The translations under genes and the position numbers were made by a program. A DNA stretch of 64,000 bases from Sambucus nigra (Eukaryota > Streptophyta > Magnoliopsida > Dipsacales > Adoxaceae): assembly GCA_949130495.1 (NCBI GenBank), contig OX422211.1, forward strand, positions 535,218,017 to 535,282,016, in the 5' to 3' direction. Position 1 is the first letter of the stretch; each line of letters begins with the position of its first letter. Below the pieces are notes generated by a model. The model did not search any database and was not told the DNA's origin. It worked only from the letters and a program-made list of their open reading frames with translations. This document shows positions 62,721 to 64,000 of this stretch, one piece after another.

Positions 62721-62890
62721 TCGGTCCGAGTTGCATCTCGAACAAAGCATTAATAGCTGGATAACCAACAGTTCAACTGATTCATTAAATGCTTTTCATT
62801 CGGACGCACACGCAAAAAGGGCATTAAATGTATTACCCTTTCGCATGTATATCATTTAATGTACTACCCTTTCACATTACAGCCTCAGGG

Positions 62891-62900
62891 CTATAAATAC
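62891..62900 (+). promoter_or_regulatory. LTR TATA box
   Basis: CTATAAATAC in the middle of the LTR, about 230 bp before its end and downstream of the CCGAGGAA cluster. Transcription of the element would start some 30 bases further on. Confidence 0.65.
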
Positions 62901-63122
62901 ATTGTACAATCCTCATTGTAAAAGATACCCGAATCCGAACCCTGGAATCGAGAGAGGAATTTCTTGATAGAACTTGTAATCGAGAATTCCCAAACACTCA
63001 GCAATGAAACAACAGTGGACGTAGGCCATTCTTATAAGGATGAACCACTTTAGAATTCTTTGTCTCATTTATTTATCTGTGATTGAATTATTAGAGTGAT
63101 CTAATTTTTTACATCAACAGAT

Positions 63123-63139
63123 TGGCGCCGTCTGTGGGA
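63123..63139 (+). other. Primer binding site
   Basis: TGGCGCCGTCTGTGGGA, starting four bases after the LTR end. This sequence is a common plant Tat-lineage gypsy primer site. The exact tRNA was not determined here. Confidence 0.8.
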
Positions 63140-63183
63140 AATGACTGATAATATCGTTTTTCATCAAAAATAATCCATTACCA

Positions 63184-64000
63184 ATGGCTGATATTCCTGA
63201 ATCTAGCAATCGAAACACTGGAACCCCTCCAAATCCATCTGGTCCACCAATTATTCCAGATCTGACTGGAATAATGGAAAATCTGACTCAGGGCCAGACC
63301 GTCATGCAAGAAACAATGCGACAACTCATCCAAACCCTCCATGGCGGTGCATCAGCCCATTCCGGACCACGAAGCATTCAAAGAAATACCCGTGCGCCTT
63401 CTTCGCGTACTAGGTGTACTAATTCATATCGCAATGAGGAATCTGAATATTTTTCTTATCAACCTGGACGAACTTCGTCAGTGCGAGCCACAGATTCTGG
63501 ACAACGTGTCACCCTCTCCCTAGAAAGGACCAGCGCATTGGAAAGATTAAGTAGGGTTTATCCTTTCGACCAAATAGGCCCTAGGAGGAACAAAAGTCCT
63601 CTTAATGCAACGTCGAGGAGCTTTCGATGACCATCAGATTTAAGGGAAGGATCTGCCCAGTCGCGACCAACTGCTCGTCAAGATAGATCCTATGACCGAC
63701 CAGCTGCTCGTCAAGATAAATCCCAGGAAGCCACTTCAACGAGATCAGTTGCTCAAACTAATAGGCCCGAGGAAGGAAATGATGCATGGAAAGGATCTAT
63801 TCAGAGGCTGGAGGATAGATTAGGGGAAATGGCTAAGGCCAAGAACCCTCTACAACGAACCTTTGTTCGAGGAACACCTTTTGTCCAGGAAATTATTGAT
63901 TTTCCAACACCATCAAAGTTCAAAGCACCTGTTGTGACTCCTAAGTATGATGGCAAGACTGACCCTATCCTTTATATAGAACAATACCAAGCTCCTGCCG
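63184..64000 (+). pseudogene. Tat-type gypsy gag, one internal stop, runs off the window
   Basis: It starts MADIPESSNRNTGTPPNPSG at 63184, the first ATG after the primer site with a long frame. The N-terminal half is disordered: Gln-rich (LTQGQTVMQETMRQLIQTL), then Arg/Ser-rich. A TGA at 63628-63630 ends the first 148 codons. The same frame continues past it with repeats like RPTARQDRS / RPAARQDKS, then LQRTFVRGTPFVQEIIDFP, PSKFKAPVVTPKYDGKTDP and LYIEQYQAP, the standard opening of the retrotrans_gag core. Apart from the stop the frame is clean, so the element is much younger than the others. Gag would form the virus-like particle. Confidence 0.8.

Larger units (their letters stand above)
62483..63119 (+). 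mobile_element. 5' LTR (637 bp) of a Tat-type gypsy element
   Basis: Starts TGTTGATACC and ends ACATCAACA, giving a perfect 7 bp inverted terminal pair (TGTTGAT/ATCAACA). It contains a core promoter TATA box (CTATAAATAC at 62891) and a cluster of CCGAGGAA motifs (62570-62720). The primer site follows directly. The 3' LTR lies beyond the window. Confidence 0.85.

Noticed and set aside
62497..62745. Minus-strand frame with repeated FLGE
   Set aside because: Made by the repeated CCGAGGAA motif of the LTR; no start context or family match.

Overview
This window looks like nuclear heterochromatin of a flowering plant. It is AT-rich and full of microsatellites, and almost everything recognisable in it is transposable-element sequence: Ty3/gypsy and Ty1/copia LTR retrotransposons, two CACTA-type DNA transposons, and coding relics of plant-specific transposon protein families. 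The plant assignment rests on tRNA-iMet-type primer sites, Tat/Athila-style gag-pol motifs, Transposase_28-like genes, and captured pieces of plant organelle and cofactor genes. I see no intact host gene, rRNA or tRNA gene and no bacterial signal. Family assignments come from reading motifs by eye; no search was run.

Layout. 1-2310 (- strand): gypsy gag-protease relic that runs to a purine-rich 3' end with no RT or integrase. 2340-7127 (-): copia-like element made of two LTRs, a primer site and a broken gag only. 7741-11830 (-): relic of a plant transposon protein, split by a non-coding CACTA-like element (8091-11104). 12350-13900 (-): 3' end of another copia copy. 15951-20649 (-): gypsy element with two ~1.2 kb LTRs and gag only. 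20930-21736: LTR relic. 22400-24471 and 34407-34780 (+): a Transposase_28-like gene split by a 9.9 kb LTR element (24472-34406) with 3.2-3.4 kb LTRs. 35295-36840 (-): a second Transposase_28-like relic, facing the first. 36900-39540 (-): gypsy gag with its LTR. 40980-47300 (+): decayed Tat-type pol (RT, RNase H, integrase) followed by LTR-like sequence. 47730-60055 (+): a copia element, gag only, with a 6.6 kb CACTA element (51720-58307) inside it. 60311-60790: ~164 bp tandem repeats. 62483-64000 (+): the best preserved element, a gypsy LTR, primer site and gag, cut off by the window edge.

Main points. The CACTA element at 51720-58307 carries fragments of at least three unrelated host genes: a DNA gyrase A exon, a CNX3/MoaC exon in antisense, and two SOQ1 (HAD domain) exons still joined by an in-phase GT-AG intron. 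That is a Pack-CACTA-style transduplication. Second, most LTR elements here seem to be non-autonomous, gag-only or gag-protease-only forms, with one dead pol source in the window. Third, several unrelated repeat families each carry arrays of short motifs built on a TCGA-centred palindrome.
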